A stretch of 64,000 nucleotides of DNA, taken from positions 434,001 through 498,000 of the forward strand of contig JARHVA010007808.1 of assembly GCA_037957365.1 (NCBI GenBank). Direction: 5' to 3'. Position 1 is the first letter of the stretch, and each line of letters begins with the position of its first letter. This DNA is from Torreya grandis. Lineage: Eukaryota; Streptophyta; Pinopsida; Cupressales; Taxaceae. The position numbers and the translations under genes were made by a program. Positions 37,671-50,716 of the stretch are shown here, piece after piece. The notes below the pieces were generated by a model. That model was not told the DNA's origin. It saw only the letters and a program-made list of their open reading frames with translations, and ran no database searches.

Positions 37671-40152
37671 TGTTGGGACCAACATACCCCCCATTTTTTG
37701 AAAATTGGGACCCTGAAGAAATCCTAAAGTTTGAACATGAAAATTTAGCATGTTAGGATCATTTATAGAATTTGAAGATCATCTTGGTTTTGTTTTGGCT
37801 TTAATTTGGACTAACATCACTAATAAATGGTCTTTAATGATCTAGTTATAAGTTACATGGCATTTGTCCCTAAGAATTTCATGTTTTAAAACTATGGCCA
37901 AGGCCCTCAGTTTAAATTTGACTAATGGTGAGAACCAAATTGGTGGGACCCCTTTAAAATCCATTTTTGGACCTAAGGATAAAACTCATGTTTTAAGCTT
38001 AGTCATGTTTTTCAACACAACTAAAACTTAACTTAAATTACTTGGTCCCCTTTGTTATTTTCCCCCTTTAAAAGTTCCTTTGTATACCTAATTAATATTC
38101 ATTCTACAAGATCCTTTTAATGTTTCATAACTTAACCTAAGATGTTAATCCTAAGGTCCCAATGTATTTATTAATATAATTAGGACCTTGGTATTAACAC
38201 CTTAGCCTAAGTCATAGCTCCCCAAGTTCAATTTTATGTTATTTCAATCCTTTGATTTACAACTTAGTCTAAGGTTTAATTCTAAGGCCCTGACTTATTT
38301 ACTAATATGAGTGAGATATTAGTCTTAACACCTTAATCCTACACCTTTTATATCTATGTGTTCCTAATTTAACTTCCTTGCATCTTGTAGGATCCAACAT
38401 CACATGCTTTATCATGGCAGTTGATATAACAAAGTGAGTAAAGCTTGAGATTTGACTTAAATAACATACATCTTTGATAATATGATGGTTCACACTTTTT
38501 TGTGTCCTTTCAATAAAACAAAATGAGGAAATATTGACAAGATATTGCACACAAATCCCCAAACCAATCATGTTCAAGCCCTTAAATCATAATCAATGAA
38601 CCTCACATTGTCATAAAGACTCAATCAAAAGGAGTAAGGCATAGTTGAAAAGTCAAGGGACTATAGAAAGTGTAAACAATTAACATGTGGCACCTTTTAA
38701 TTCAATGATCAAGACAAATGGGTCTTACTTAACAAAACAACCAATCACAAACAAGCTCTTAGATCATGATCAATGACTGATGCTTTGTCATAAAATTTGA
38801 TCCAACAGATTGAATTAAGTCTAAGATCTTGGGAAGTCCCATAGAGATGCTATGTGGCACTCCACATTGGGCCATAAGAATTTGATGAGATTAAAATTGA
38901 TGCTTGCACAACCATCATTTAATTTTCATGAGGATGTATTTGACATTCACATGACTGTCAACTTTAAGCCCACTAAATTAAAATATTCACTAGCTAAAAA
39001 TTGACATCCACATGACTGATCATTTGACATTTGTGAGGATGTATTTAATGTCTAAAAGACTACCAAATTTAAGCTAATGAATTATTCCACTCAGGATCAA
39101 AATGAACTCTAAATTCTTACTATAAGGCATGGGAATGGATTTATAATCCAAGGGAAGTGCTCAAGAAATTATCAAACACTAGAAATCCTCAAATTGAAAA
39201 ATATGGAAGTGGTCTTATAATATAAGTATATGCAAAATAAACTTAGTTTAAATCTGTACTTTAAGGTCCCCATGGGATTTTTTTTAAATATCATGAAACT
39301 TAAACTATAGACTTATACTAAGTCTTATTTTAAAAATAAAGTCATTATAGAATAAAATTTAGACCAAATACTTCTAGCTAAAAGTTTTAATGTGTTTTTT
39401 TTTAGTATATTTTATAATCATTGGCATAAATATTGTAGACCAATGTGTATATTGTGTTTATTAAACATGGCATAAACATTGGCCTAGAATATTTAGGCCA
39501 TGTCCCCCTTCCATATAAAGTAGAAAAAATTAGGCATAAACCCCTTAGCCTAAGATTTATTTCATGCTTAATAAGTGAAACACACCTTAGCCTAAGGAAT
39601 TAACCTAAGTCATGATCTTAATAATGTGTAAACTTAATGTTTGGGCATCTCTGTAGATCAAAAATTCATGCTTCATCACTAGATTTTGATCTAATGACAT
39701 GAAGGCTCCTGTAGACTTTTCAATAAGGCCCTAAGAACCCATGAGTTTGATGTGTGGTGAAGGCCCATTTGAGGGAAAGCTGATAGGATGATCCAATAAT
39801 TCATGCTTTGTCACTGGAAGATGATCCAAAGGCACAAAGGTGCTCATGATGTTTCAAAGGCCCATGAGCTCATCACATGGATAATGTTCATTTGGTAAAA
39901 GACTGGAATAGGATAAAAAGCATGAGGAAGGCACATAAAGATTCCAAGTATCACAACTAGTGCTTGGAATAAAAAGATCCAATCATAGGTAAGGGCCCAT
40001 ATTATAATCAATATCTTACACTAGTACTAGATTTTGATCTAATAAAGAAAAATATAAGAGGCATTTTTAAATGCCAATAGCTATTTCTCACAAGGCATTT
40101 ATGAAACATGTCATGAAAAGCCTAGACTAGTGCCACATAGGCACCACACAAG

Positions 40153-40160
40153 TATAAAAG
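40153..40160 (+). promoter_or_regulatory. Candidate TATA box in the element C 5' LTR
   Basis: TATAAAAG lies 270 bases before the ATG of the LTR frame, in the setting CACACAAG-TATAAAAGG. The 3' LTR has TAGAAAAG at the matching place. If used, transcripts would start near 40180-40190 and carry the LTR frame first. No other evidence is visible. Confidence 0.5.
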
Positions 40161-40425
40161 GAAAAAATACAAGATCTTGTAGGACTGAAAATGCAAAGGT
40201 ATAAAGGCAAAGGTCCAAATCAAATCCAAGGCATGTATAAGCCAAAGCCTAGATATATTCTACCATTAAAGTTCCAAAACCCTAAACCATGCATAAAAGT
40301 GACCCAAATAGACTCAATTGGTTATAATTCAATCCAAAGAGAGATTGATTATGTTTTTTTATTGTAAAAGAGCTTCCATAGAGACCATTTTCTACTAGTG
40401 TAAATAACTTGTAGGCATAGAGACA

Positions 40426-43400
40426 ATGGCAGCTCATAGATAGTAATTGAAGGAAGAGACCAAGCTCTACTTATTGACAGATAATGAAGGTTGAATCTTC
40501 AAAGTCACTAAATTAGACCTTACAACCCTAAATATTCTAGGCATTAGGAATTGTTTTGAGATTTTATTCATGATAGAGGAGATACCACCCATTTATAAGG
40601 AGGAAAAAAGAATCACCACCATGAGCAGGAGGCAATATGACATGGTTATAGTCTATATGGATAGCCTTCACCATGCTATGGAAAAACCTAAGGTACTACA
40701 CTATATAGACATCCTTTCTCCCATCTTTATTGATTTTATAATTGATAATGAATGGATCATTAGGGAGGGAAACTCCAAGGAAATAGCATATATTTATCCT
40801 ATAGCATTTGAGAAATAGTATAGGCTACCTCTTCCCCATGTGGATTTATCTAAGATCAAAGAGTGGAGAAGCAACCATGGCCTGGAATCTATCATTAGAC
40901 CTTGGTTGAATCAAGGCCCTCATATCTTTAGGGAATTTGATGGAAAAATCCTAGTAGTCCAATATAAGGAGGGTATTAGGGTTATAATGACCCTATTAAA
41001 CTGATCCTTTGGAGCCCCCTCAACCACCTATGGGAACAAAATCTAGGTCCACTTTGTCCATTTCATGGTGGAGGAAAAGCTCACCCCTCTAATTGGATAT
41101 TTAATCAGTATCTTCCTCACCAAACAATTCATTACCATTAAAAGGAAGACCTCCAAGAAGTTTTAAATAATGTCATACCTATTAGACACCCTTATTACCT
41201 CAATCACCTTCCCTAGGATTAGGAATTGGTCCCTAGATGGAAAAACTACTATTTCACACCATTATTCTAAATTGCATATCTTTAAGTATAGGAACCACAT
41301 GTAGTTTATTTTTTACTACATTTATCTAGCTATAGTTGAGGCCATCACAGGTGTTTCTATGCCTAGGGCTCACCCCATAATCAATAAGTACATGGAGATG
41401 ATAGGTGATATCTAGTACTACCCTAACTGCATAACCATTAGGATTGAGGACATCCTTTCCTAGCCTTACCAATTACTATTATATGTTCCCATTAAGCTAG
41501 ATAAGAAAGAATTTACTTCCTAGTTCTTGCATAACATTGATGACATTTGTAAAGAAAAGAAGAAATGACTTCTCCACCCCTTCCCTCTGATCATTGGAAG
41601 GACCATACTCTAAGACTAGAAATAGGTTGAGAGCATCGCCAAACACTGTGATTCATTTAGTTTTTAACTAGATGAAATTAAGATGTGGGATCCTTATGGT
41701 ATAGTTGATAGCCACTTGAAGGACAAGAAGCTCCCAAAGCCTAAACATGTACATCAAATTAGTGTTCATGACACCATATACATTAAGGCTAAGAATTATG
41801 AAGAGGTGTTGGCTAGGATTCAAGGACATAACATCAAATTGGAACACAAATTGATCAAAGATGATAAGCCCTTAGGATAATCTTGGCAAATGTATCCTTT
41901 ATAGTATCACTTGTTACTTGGCCCATCTGGGATAGCCCAAGAGTAGCCTTAAGAAGAAAATCCATAGCCATAAGGGTAAATTGTGTAGAAGTAAGATGAA
42001 CCAAGTAAGGGTAAGGAGAAATTAGGAGAAGTGAGATTGGAAGAGAGACTTGGTGAGACCCCCCCACCTTCAACATTTCCCAAAGGCCACCTTCTCTAGT
42101 AGAATATTTGGAAATGATAGACTTGGAGTTAGAAGAAACACTTGAGGGTGCCCTCAAGGAAATTGAAAATACCTATGACTCAGACATAGAGGTGGATCCT
42201 AAGGAAGATAAAGTAAAAGAGCTTGCCCTTATGGAATCCCAATAAAAATAGAAGGTAGATCTAGAATTAGTCTCATTTGGACTAAGGAAGAGACCAAGAT
42301 TGACTTTCACTCACCCTACCAGTGAAATCAATATCTTCAATGATGAATTCCCCATCTATGGGCTAGTTATCCTAGACTGGTTCATTTATAGAAAATTACA
42401 AAAGATTTATTATCTTTCTCATTCATAGGCCATGATAAGAGTTGTTGATGTTGAGATGCAAGATGACATAAAGCCATGGATTAGAGCTATGGTAAAAGAG
42501 AAAGAAGAAATAATAAATGTGGTCACCCAAGGACCAAAAATTAATAATATGGATGCCTCAAGAGCATCTATTAGCTCAAGTGTACAGGTCCTAAAACCTC
42601 CCAAATTCAAGAAGCCAATCACTACCATCCAATTCAGCCCTAAAATAGCTAGATTCGAAAGGGTTACAACAAGGAAAATTGTGGTTGAATAGAGGAATTT
42701 GCATTTCAAAATTTGGATCCCTTTATGGGATTAATCCCTATGGGAGGCCAACAACTTGGTGATGTATCCATTCATGAAGAAGATGTAGAACACTTGATTG
42801 AGGCCCAATCAACACTAGCTAAAGATGGATTCTAAGGGATCAACTAGAGGGTCTTAAATTTGGAAAGTGAAAAAGAAAACTTGTAGACATAGGAAATTAT
42901 ATCAATACCTGAGGCCATGACCAAGATGCTAGATGAGTCATTTATGACATATTTGAAGCACTCAAAATAATGAAATTGAGGTAGAGTGCCTTAGAGGGGT
43001 AAAGTGCATTGGCTAAGAGCCTGGTCACCCAATAGTAAGCTTTAGAGGACAAAATATCCCAACTCCTCAACATTTGAGAAAGGAAATAGATCTTAGGCTT
43101 CAAAACCATCAGTTTAGGACACTTGAGCATAATTTTGGGAATTTTGGTTGACAAGGTTCAAAGTTTGAGTGTTTGGCACAATGATGTGGAAAGACTCTTG
43201 GAAGATGACAAAGAACTAATTATAAGAATTGAGAAAATTCTTGGGTCTATGCTCATAGATCCTATATAGCCCATTTTCCTTGGAATCATAAGTGATGAAG
43301 AATTTAAACATAGGGATACTTTGGTAACTCAAGAAATCAAAGGAAAATTCCAAGGCAAATCTACTACTGATAACAATAAGATCCTAGACATAATATTCAA

Positions 43401-43569
43401 TGTAGGAAAAAGGATAAATGAAGCTAGGAGCATTAAAAAAGACATGGCAAAGAATGATAGGGAACTTGATGATTTGGTAGATAAATAAGAGGAGTGTATC
43501 ATGAATCCTATTATGGATCTAGAGCTAGTTGATGAGAAACATGCTAAAGCTATGAGCATCCTCCAGTAA
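40426..43569 (+). pseudogene. Long accessory frame inside the 5' LTR of element C
   Basis: Starts at ATG 40426 and ends with TAA at 43567-43569, roughly 1,050 codons with many stops and a few shifts. The N-terminal globular part (to about 41880) includes FEILFMIEEIPPIY, ITTMSRRQYDMVIVYMDSL, and near 41161 F-stop-IMSYLL (FYMISYLL in the other copy). HPFPLIIGR lies near 41576. A Pro-rich stretch (about 42050-42100) is followed by an acidic part, IDELVILDWFIYGKLQK-like sequence, and a C-terminal part with coiled-coil character (KEKEEIINVV; ERLLEDDKELIIRIEKIL-like near 43190-43240). Related to the antisense frame of element A by motifs and layout; otherwise unrecognised. It sits where gag would be in an LTR-driven transcript. 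Confidence 0.72.
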
Positions 43570-44656
43570 TGATAATTAGAGGCCCCACTAGAAAATTAAC
43601 TAATATTTTATTTTGTAGAATTTTATAAATTTTTGATATAGAATATTCCATTGTAAAGGCATATGCTAGTTTGTTAGCATATTTGCCTCTAGGTCAATAT
43701 GATTGTGAAATCCACGTATATTTTAGAACTTGTAAGGATAGTTATCCTTATCCGTATACACCTATATTTTATAACTAACTGATATCCTACCTAATCCTTC
43801 TATAAAGGCATGTATCACCATTTGTAAAAGGGGGTAAAATTTTGAGAAAATTTTGTATACTTGAATCAATTAATATAATCAAGGAATTCTACAAGGATTG
43901 TCTATATTTTATATGTCAATTGCTAATATAGATTTTCTCTCAATTGCTAGTAGATGTCTTGAATTTGAATAGTGTCTTCAAATTCTAAGTTGCCTTTTCT
44001 AATCATAGGGTTTCTAATTTTTTCATATGCTAGATTAGTTGGAAGATAATAGGTTTTTATTTTTTTCATTTTACTCTATATTCAAATGTGCAAATGTTAT
44101 TTTATTATAGCAATAAATCCTTAAAGTAGACTTGGTTCTTACTTATGACTCTTTAATTTATCCTTTAAAGTTTGCCTAATATATAGTGGAATTTAAGCTT
44201 AGGATATGTTACATTATATATTGGTTGAATTCATACTTAGTTGCAATTGATGTTTTTTCATAATGTTTGAGACTAAAATTGGTAATCACTCATTTCTTTT
44301 CTGCCTTACACATCTCTTTACTTTTTTTTTTACACCAAATCACTTTAGTTTTAGCTTCATTATAAATATCCATTTATATTAGCTTGTAGATTAAATATGG
44401 AACATAATTCAATAAGTATCAACATATATTATTTTTAATTCATAAAGAATGAACCAAGGTGGCTCCCAACCACCAAATCATATAAATATTGTGGAATAGT
44501 TTATCTTGCTCTATTGCTATTTCACCACAGGAAACTAGATTGTAAAAACATATAATTCATAATTTGAATTTTATAAATTCTAAAATGAGAAGTGTTATTT
44601 AAAAACTAAGATAAACCTATTGTTTATTTAAAATCATCAATAGAATAAGATCTTAC

Positions 44657-44675
44657 TGGTGCTAAAAGGAGGGCC
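44657..44675 (+). other. Primer-binding site of element C
   Basis: TGGTGCTAAAAGGAGGGCC lies 14 bases after the LTR end. Its start TGG fits a tRNA CCA end. It would match a TGGCGCTAGAAGG-type site after C-to-T loss at CpG. It differs from the PBS of A and B. The tRNA species is not assigned. Confidence 0.65.
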
Positions 44676-45588
44676 AAACTCTTCGAATCTTTATTGATCT
44701 TAGTCTATTTTGACCTAAGATCAATGTATCTTTGTGTTTTTAAGTGAATTCTTTACATAAAAGTGTAAATATAATTTATATTTTCTATTTACATCACATA
44801 TTTGTGCTTCCTTTGAAGTTATTTGGGTATAATTATTTGAAAACTCCTAAAAATTATAATGAGTCTATCTTTAAAATGGTTTAGAAATTAAGCATTGATT
44901 TCCTTCAGTTGTAAATATAAGAAGGCAATACAAGAGAACACTCTAGTAGGAACTTCTCATTTCAAAGTTTCAATAGGATAAATAATATATTTTAGAATTA
45001 TCATTTTCATAATAATAAGAATAGTGACCCACATTATTAAAATAGGACCATGACATTAACCTCACTAATATTACATTACTTGATTATTGTAGGGTATATT
45101 ACACAACCAAGCATAGGGAAATTGATTGTATAGAATTTTTCAAAGCCTTTGAGGCTTTCCAAGAGAAGTTGGATACATTTTAAGTGGTCCTTAACAAGGA
45201 TAGTGGTGAAGGTATCTCTAGATATAAGTCATCTGATCAAGCCTTCATACTGGACACCTTTGATTTCCCCTTTCAAGAGGAAAATGAACCTGATGAGATC
45301 CCAAAGGAGTTCCAATCCTTTCAAAAGTTCTTAAAGAATACCTATCCCTTAAAGAATATAGGATAGAGGAATCATTTGACCACCTAAACACCTCTAAATA
45401 ATTACATAACTCCTCTAGACACTTCTTTAAGCAATAATCCTAAGCCACCTAAAGGGAATACTTTTAAACCCAACATTGAAATTCTTAGTTTTTCTAAAGC
45501 TTGATATAACATAGAAAAGATAAAGTATAATATTGCATTTCATGAACTTATGTAGATTAAAAATCAAAGAGAATTTATACTATAATCT
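44676..45588 (+). other. Leader of element C, with a short acidic frame
   Basis: First non-coding AT-rich sequence. Then from about 45100 comes weak coding-like sequence: REIDCIEFFKAFEAFQEKLD, SSDQAFILDTFDFPFQEEN and EFQSFQKFLKN. It could be the remnant C-terminus of a Gag or a linker before the protease. No gag core is seen. Confidence 0.5.
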
Positions 45589-46179
45589 TTGTCAAATAAT
45601 TCCAACAATCCACCTTACACTGATCATGCCAATGTGACTATGCACAAGGCCAAGGTTGAATCTCCTCCTTTCTTGCTCACTGTCAGGATGTTTGGTAAAA
45701 ACTTACATAATTTATTATTATATTTAAAAATATATACAAATATCATGCCTATATGTATATGCAAAAAACTTAGCCTGACTCCTGATAGGTTTGTTACCCA
45801 ATTAGACAAAACTAGAGCTAGGATAATTAGGGAGCTTTTAAATGTTCACATGCAACTAGCTTCTAAGCCTAGGGTGCAAAAATTCATTGATATTCAAGTT
45901 ATTGATATACCTAATGTTTATGGAATCTCATTAATTAAGGAATGGACCAAGGCTTTTAATGGTTACATGTCCATATATTACTCACATATGTGGCAACCTT
46001 GGAAAGGAGTTTCTAATCAAATCAATGTTGAGAGAGAACCAAGGATGAAACATATGATAAATGAGTACAATGATGTGAATGAGAGGGTCAACATAATAAT
46101 CTCATGCTTAGGGGTTTTTACCCTAGAGACTGATAAGGTATTTGATCCCAAGAGTTCTCATGTCATTCCTGGACTATAG
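45589..46179 (+). pseudogene. pol: Protease region of element C
   Basis: Reads PPFLLTVRMFGKNLHNLLLY, then IMPICICKKL, VTQLDKTRARIIREL, then IDIQVIDIPNVYGISLIKEW and SHMWQPWKG, which is the standard protease segment of one group of Tat-like elements (PFLLTVRxFxKNLHNC...SNVMP..VCKKL ... DIPEAYGMLLSRDW ... LWLPWKG). The catalytic D-S-G-A between HN and NIMP is gone; those positions read Y-L-K-I. The frame is open for 196 codons, ending at a TAG that is followed in phase by the RNase H domain. Confidence 0.82.
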
Positions 46180-46960
46180 AAGTTACATTTTGATGGTGTT
46201 AGGTGTAATGTTGGATCAAGTGTTGGTATTATTTTAACTGACCCTACTAATAGGAAGTATAATGATTCTTATAGGATCTAATTCCCTTATACTAATAATA
46301 TTTATAAATATGAAGCCCTTGTCTTAGTTTTATAAATTTTTATAAATAATAAGGCCAAAGAACTACTAGTTTATGGGGATTCAGAACTAGTGGTCAACTA
46401 GGTAAGAAGCAAATACCAATGTAATCTCTCATACCTAAAAAGGTATAAGTTTAAAGTTTGGGATTTTATTGAATCCTTTGATGCCCTTGGCATCATTTGC
46501 ATCCTAAGAGGAGAAAACCAAGCTAGTGATTATTTAACATCTACTACAACCAACCTCATACCCAACCAAGATTCCCCTAATTTTAGCATTGAGCTAATCC
46601 CTTATCTTTTAATGCCTAATAATGTTAACCATTTCTAGGTATTCAATGATGATGAGTAAATATTGGATTTCATGACCAATTTTATATCATTTTATGATCA
46701 TATCATTGATGAGACTGATGAGAATTCATCTAAAGAGGACAAATTTGATGGTAAAGTCATTCAATTAAATGACAATAAGATTCCCAAGGGGATGATTGCT
46801 TTGGAGAGACTATTTAATTAAGACAAATTGGTTGAGGTTTCCAAGGTTCTCAAGGTGGGAAGGAAATATTATAATATTATCGATCTTGGCCTCCAAGATC
46901 AACCCTAATTGGTAAATATTTGAGAACCTTACACAAACATTGAGAACAAGAAAGCCAAAG
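46180..46960 (+). pseudogene. pol: Archaeal-type RNase H and linker of element C, upstream of RT
   Basis: KLHFDGVRCNVGSSVGIIL (46180), YTNNIYKYEALVLVL (46290), ELLVYGDSELVVN (46351) then a TAG at the Gln position, and ILRGENQASDYLTSTTT (46500). The four acidic positions are kept: FDG, YEAL, GDS and SDYL. This is the second-RNase-H type found in Tat elements, but here it lies between protease and RT. From 46560 to 46960 follows a poorly conserved linker (KGMIALERLFN near 46788) leading to the RT. Confidence 0.88.
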
Positions 46961-47620
46961 ATCTCCTTACCCAATATAAGGATGTCATAGCTTGGTCTTG
47001 TGGTGACTTACAGATCTTTGATCTAAGGTTTATTACCCATAATATACCCCTTAAGGAGATTTAAAAACCATTCAAGTAGAAATATAGGCCTATAAACCCT
47101 ATCCAAGAACCCATGATCTTCAATGAGGTTAAAATATTATTAGATGCTAGGATAGTCTTCTCCATTAGGCATTCCACTTGGGTGGCTAATTTGGTGTCAA
47201 TCAGGAAGAAGAATGATGAGATTAGGCTTTGTATTGAATTTAAGAACTTAAAAAAAGCATAAAAAAAGATAACTATCCCCTTCTTTCCCTAGACCAAGTG
47301 ATTTAGGTTATTTCAAGCTCAGCTATGATGTCTTTTCTTGATTGTTTTTTAGGTTATAACCAAGTGTTGGTTAATAGAGAGGATATGATAAATATAGCTT
47401 TCACCATAAAGTGGGGAACCTTTTCTTACAAGAGGATTCTCTTTGGGATAATAAATGTAGGAGCTACCTTCCAAAAAGATATGGACCATTCTTTCCAAGG
47501 CCTGATAGGTAAGTGCATCATTATTTATATGGATGATCTAACAATTTTTTCAAAAAATAGGTAATATCACTTCATGCATTTATAGAAAGTTTTTAAAAGA
47601 TGCAAAAGGTATGGTATTTC
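46961..47620 (+). pseudogene. pol: Reverse transcriptase of element C
   Basis: QYKDVIAWSCGDLQIFDLRF (46974), INPIQEPMIFNEVKILLDAR (47095), STWVANLVSIRKKNDEIRLC (47175), then after a phase change MMSFLDCFLGYNQVLVNRED (47325), TIKWGTFSYKRILFGIINVGATFQ (47406-47474) and IIYMDDLTIFSK. The active-site YMDD (47526-47537) is intact, in contrast to element B. The order and wording are typical of Tat-like Ty3-gypsy RT. Confidence 0.93.
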
Positions 47621-48260
47621 CTTAAACCCTAAGAATATTATCTTTTGTATGACTAAAGGTAAATTATTAGGTCATGTTATAACCAAATATGGGATTTATA
47701 TAGATCTTGAAAGAGTGGAGGCCATATCTAGAATAGAACCTCCAAACAATAAGAAAGAGATAAAGTAATTCTTTGGTAAGATAAATTTTGTAAGAAAGTT
47801 TATTTATAGCTTTGTAAAGATGGTCAAACCATTGAATGACATGCTAAATAAATATTCCAAAGTTACATGGAATGAAGAATCCAAAAATGCATTCAATGAT
47901 ATTAATAAGGCCATTAGCCAAGCTCTACTCCTTATAAGTCCTCATTTATCAAGAGACTTCTACCTCTATTCCTTTGCATCTAACCACACTATGGCTATAG
48001 TATTGACTCAAAAACTTGAAGGGTGTGACCACCCAATTGATTTTATGAGCACTAATTTTAAGAATTCTAAGTTAAAATATTCATTGATTTATAAGTAGGC
48101 ATATGAATTAGTTAAGGTAGTTAATAAATTCAAGCATTACATCCTTAGAAATAAGGTGCATGCTATCTTACCTGACCCTACCACAAAAATTATGTTAATT
48201 CAAAATGAATTAGGAGAATGTAGAGGTAATTGGATGTCATTTTTGTAGGACTATGACTAG
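47621..48260 (+). pseudogene. pol: RNase H (gypsy type) of element C
   Basis: RT thumb: YGISLNPKNIIF (47612), GKLLGHVITKYGIYIDLERV, NFVRKFIYSF (47788). RNase H: MVKPLNDMLNKYSKVTWNEE (47820), NAFNDINKAISQALLLISP, FYLYSFASNHTMAIVLTQK, HPIDFMSTNFKNSKLKYSL and KVVNKFKHYIL (48118). The domain is largely readable in one phase with few stops. Confidence 0.9.
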
Positions 48261-48399
48261 GAGATGAAAAAAACAAAATTTTTAAGGTGATAAGGTTTGA
48301 TCTAGATGATTATTAATACTAATCCTAGGCTAAGTATTATGCAAATGGATCAACAAAACTTTCAATCTTGTGAGTGGAATGATTCAATCATACATTTTA

Positions 48400-49647
48400 T
48401 AATTAATGGTACTTGTCTTATAGGATTATCTAAGGAGTAAAATAGGGCCCTAATGTTGAAGGCAACCTATTACTTGATCAAGGATGGGGTCTTGTATAGA
48501 AATTTTTTTGAAGGGATTTATTTGAGATGCATCTCATAAGAAGAAGCCACCTAAATCATGAGCACTTTTCATGAAAATATAGGTAGTGGACATCCATTTG
48601 GGAGGACCATAACTCAAAAAATTATTAGAGTTGGCTATTATTAACCAACTATTTTTAAATATGCTCACAAACATGAGAGGGAGTGTCACTCATGTTAGAT
48701 TTTTAACACCAAGGAGCCAAAGGTAGTAATGCTACTACAACTAGTCATGATTGACAAACCCTTTGCTCAATAGAGTTTAGACTTTATTGGGGTATTCAAC
48801 CCCAATTAATTTTAAGGTAATAAGTATGTCCTTAATACCACAAACTATTGTATAAGGTGGACTAAATATATATCTATTAAATAATGTAGGATTAAAAAGG
48901 TAATCAACTTCATGGAGGAAAACATATGTACTAGGTTTGGAACTCCAGTCTCTCTAGTGTGTGACAATGGTTTTGTATTCATATCTATAGAGATGACTGA
49001 ATGGGATTATGACAATGGCATCACTCTCAAGTTTTCATCCAACCATTATTCCCAAGGGAATGAAGTATCTGAAAATAAGAACCTAATGAAGGAAATCAAG
49101 AAGTATACTATAGACAAACCTAGGACTTGGCATAAACTCTTTAAATTTTCACTTTAAGATGATAGGATAAGAATCAAGCAAGACTTAAGAGCCTCAACAT
49201 TTCTATTGGTGTATGGACAAGAACCTAGTTTTCCTATCACTATCAAGTTGCCCACATATAGATTTATGTAGGTATATATGGAAGATATCCAAGAAATTGT
49301 TAATTCAAGATTGTTGGACATAATTCAGATTGAAGATGCAAGGGAAAAAGCCTTTGCTGATTTTAGTAGGCATCAAACCATAGTCAAGAGATGGTTTGAT
49401 AAAAGGTCCAAGATCAAGGTGTTCAAATAGGGAGACTTGGTTCTCCTTTGGGACAAAGCATCTAAGCCTAAAGGCAAACATGGAAAATTCACACCTTTAT
49501 GGATTGGCCCATACTAGATTGTAGAAACATTTGGGAATAACACCTTCAAGCTCAAAGATATACAAGGGGCAGAGTTTACATTGCCCACCAATGGGAAATA
49601 CCTCAAGCACTACTTATTTTCTACTCCTTTAGAGGTCTTCATGGATT
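48400..49647 (+). pseudogene. pol: Integrase of element C
   Basis: HHCC region: FHENIGSGHPFGRT (48570) and HERECHSC (48670). Core: SLDFIGVFNPN (48777), PVSLVCDNGFVF (48948, second Asp), and SQGNEVSENKNLMKEIKKY (49051), where one residue of the usual G-Q-x-E-x-x-N is missing. C-terminal part: STFLLVYGQEPSFPI (49197), RWFDKRSKIKVFK then GDLVLLWDKAS (49390-49461), and FTPLWIGPY then FKLKD (49490-49560), the GPY/F module near the end. The end is at TAA 49645-49647. Confidence 0.92.
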
Positions 49648-50716
49648 AAACTATAAGATGGTTAGATTTATATTAAGTATCCTAGCTAGTTTCCTTTCAA
49701 TTATTTCCTTCTTGTCCCTTGCTTGTGCATAAGCATGTATATATTTATTTATTTTCCCTTGCTATCTTTCTTTCTTGCTTTCTATTATGTTTTTATTTCA
49801 TGTTGATTTGTTCTTTGATTCTAATAAGTCCTCTTAGACAATACTAAGCTTAAAGTTATGAAGTTTTCTTGAAAGTTCCAAAAACTCAAAAATAAAGGTA
49901 TGAACCCCATGCATATGATGACCATGGTCCTAAAATGTAAGCATAATGTTGTAATTTTTAGAAACTAGTAAATACCAATATAATAAGTCAACTATTTCAT
50001 GGCAACTTAAGCATTATTCTAGCCTCAAATTGATTTTAAGAAGACTCATACGTATAGGGTGAAAATTTAAACTATCAAGGTATAGTCATACTATCACTTA
50101 ATCAACATCCTTGTCTGGGATAAAGGTTGAAACCATAGATGATTTTCCAAAGATCAAACACTTGACCAGATCCTAAAAACTAGCTACTATGGTTCCCAAC
50201 CTTGATAAAATCATAAAAGTCTCAAGAATATACAAAAATAAGAATTCAATGCAAAATCACAAGATTTATAAGCATCAGGGATTCTGGTAATCTCCACCAG
50301 GGCTATGGATGCCTAGTTGGTAGTGGACTAAGACCTTTAGTGGAGCCAAAGGCATATCTATCAGGGCTATGAACTCATAGCTCATAACAAATCAATGTGC
50401 AAGCCTTCCCTAAGCTAAAAACATGGTTCCTAATAAACATCTTAACATGATATAAGTCAATATTAGTGACTAAAGACACAAAACTTAGAAGTTGTTTCTT
50501 GAACCCCATGGCAAATAGTAAGTGGAATCAAAGCACACACATAGTATGGCTATGTCTTGGTGTTTTACTCTAGAACTATAAATGTAAGGTTTTTTTCAAC
50601 TATAATTTGATATAGATGATGATACTGATTAAATGAAATGGATGACCTAATTATTTGTCTAAACTAGAGTCTCTAAATTATAACATATTGCTATGTTTCC
50701 CCCTTGAGTCACCACT
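49648..50716. other. 3' untranslated region of element C
   Basis: AT-rich with no frame. No polypurine tract is seen directly before 50717; the sequence there reads CCCTTGAGTCACCACT. A short run TTTCCCCCTT lies 20 bases upstream but is pyrimidine on this strand. Confidence 0.65.

Larger units (their letters stand above)
37671..44642 (+). repeat. 5' LTR of element C
   Basis: 6,972 bp starting TGTTGG. It aligns in full with 50717-57671. The 3' terminal dinucleotide is TA rather than CA, set here from the target duplication at the far end. Contents: about 2.5 kb without coding sequence, a TATA box at 40153, the long accessory frame 40426-43569, and about 1.1 kb of AT-rich sequence. Confidence 0.92.

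Noticed and set aside
38302..38577. 91-codon minus-strand frame in the 5' LTR of C
   Set aside because: It is not open in the 3' LTR copy at the matching place, and there is no recognisable motif.
42419..42709. Minus-strand open frame opposite the LTR frame of C (also 55455-55739)
   Set aside because: It mirrors the better supported plus-strand frame; the reverse reading is a shadow.
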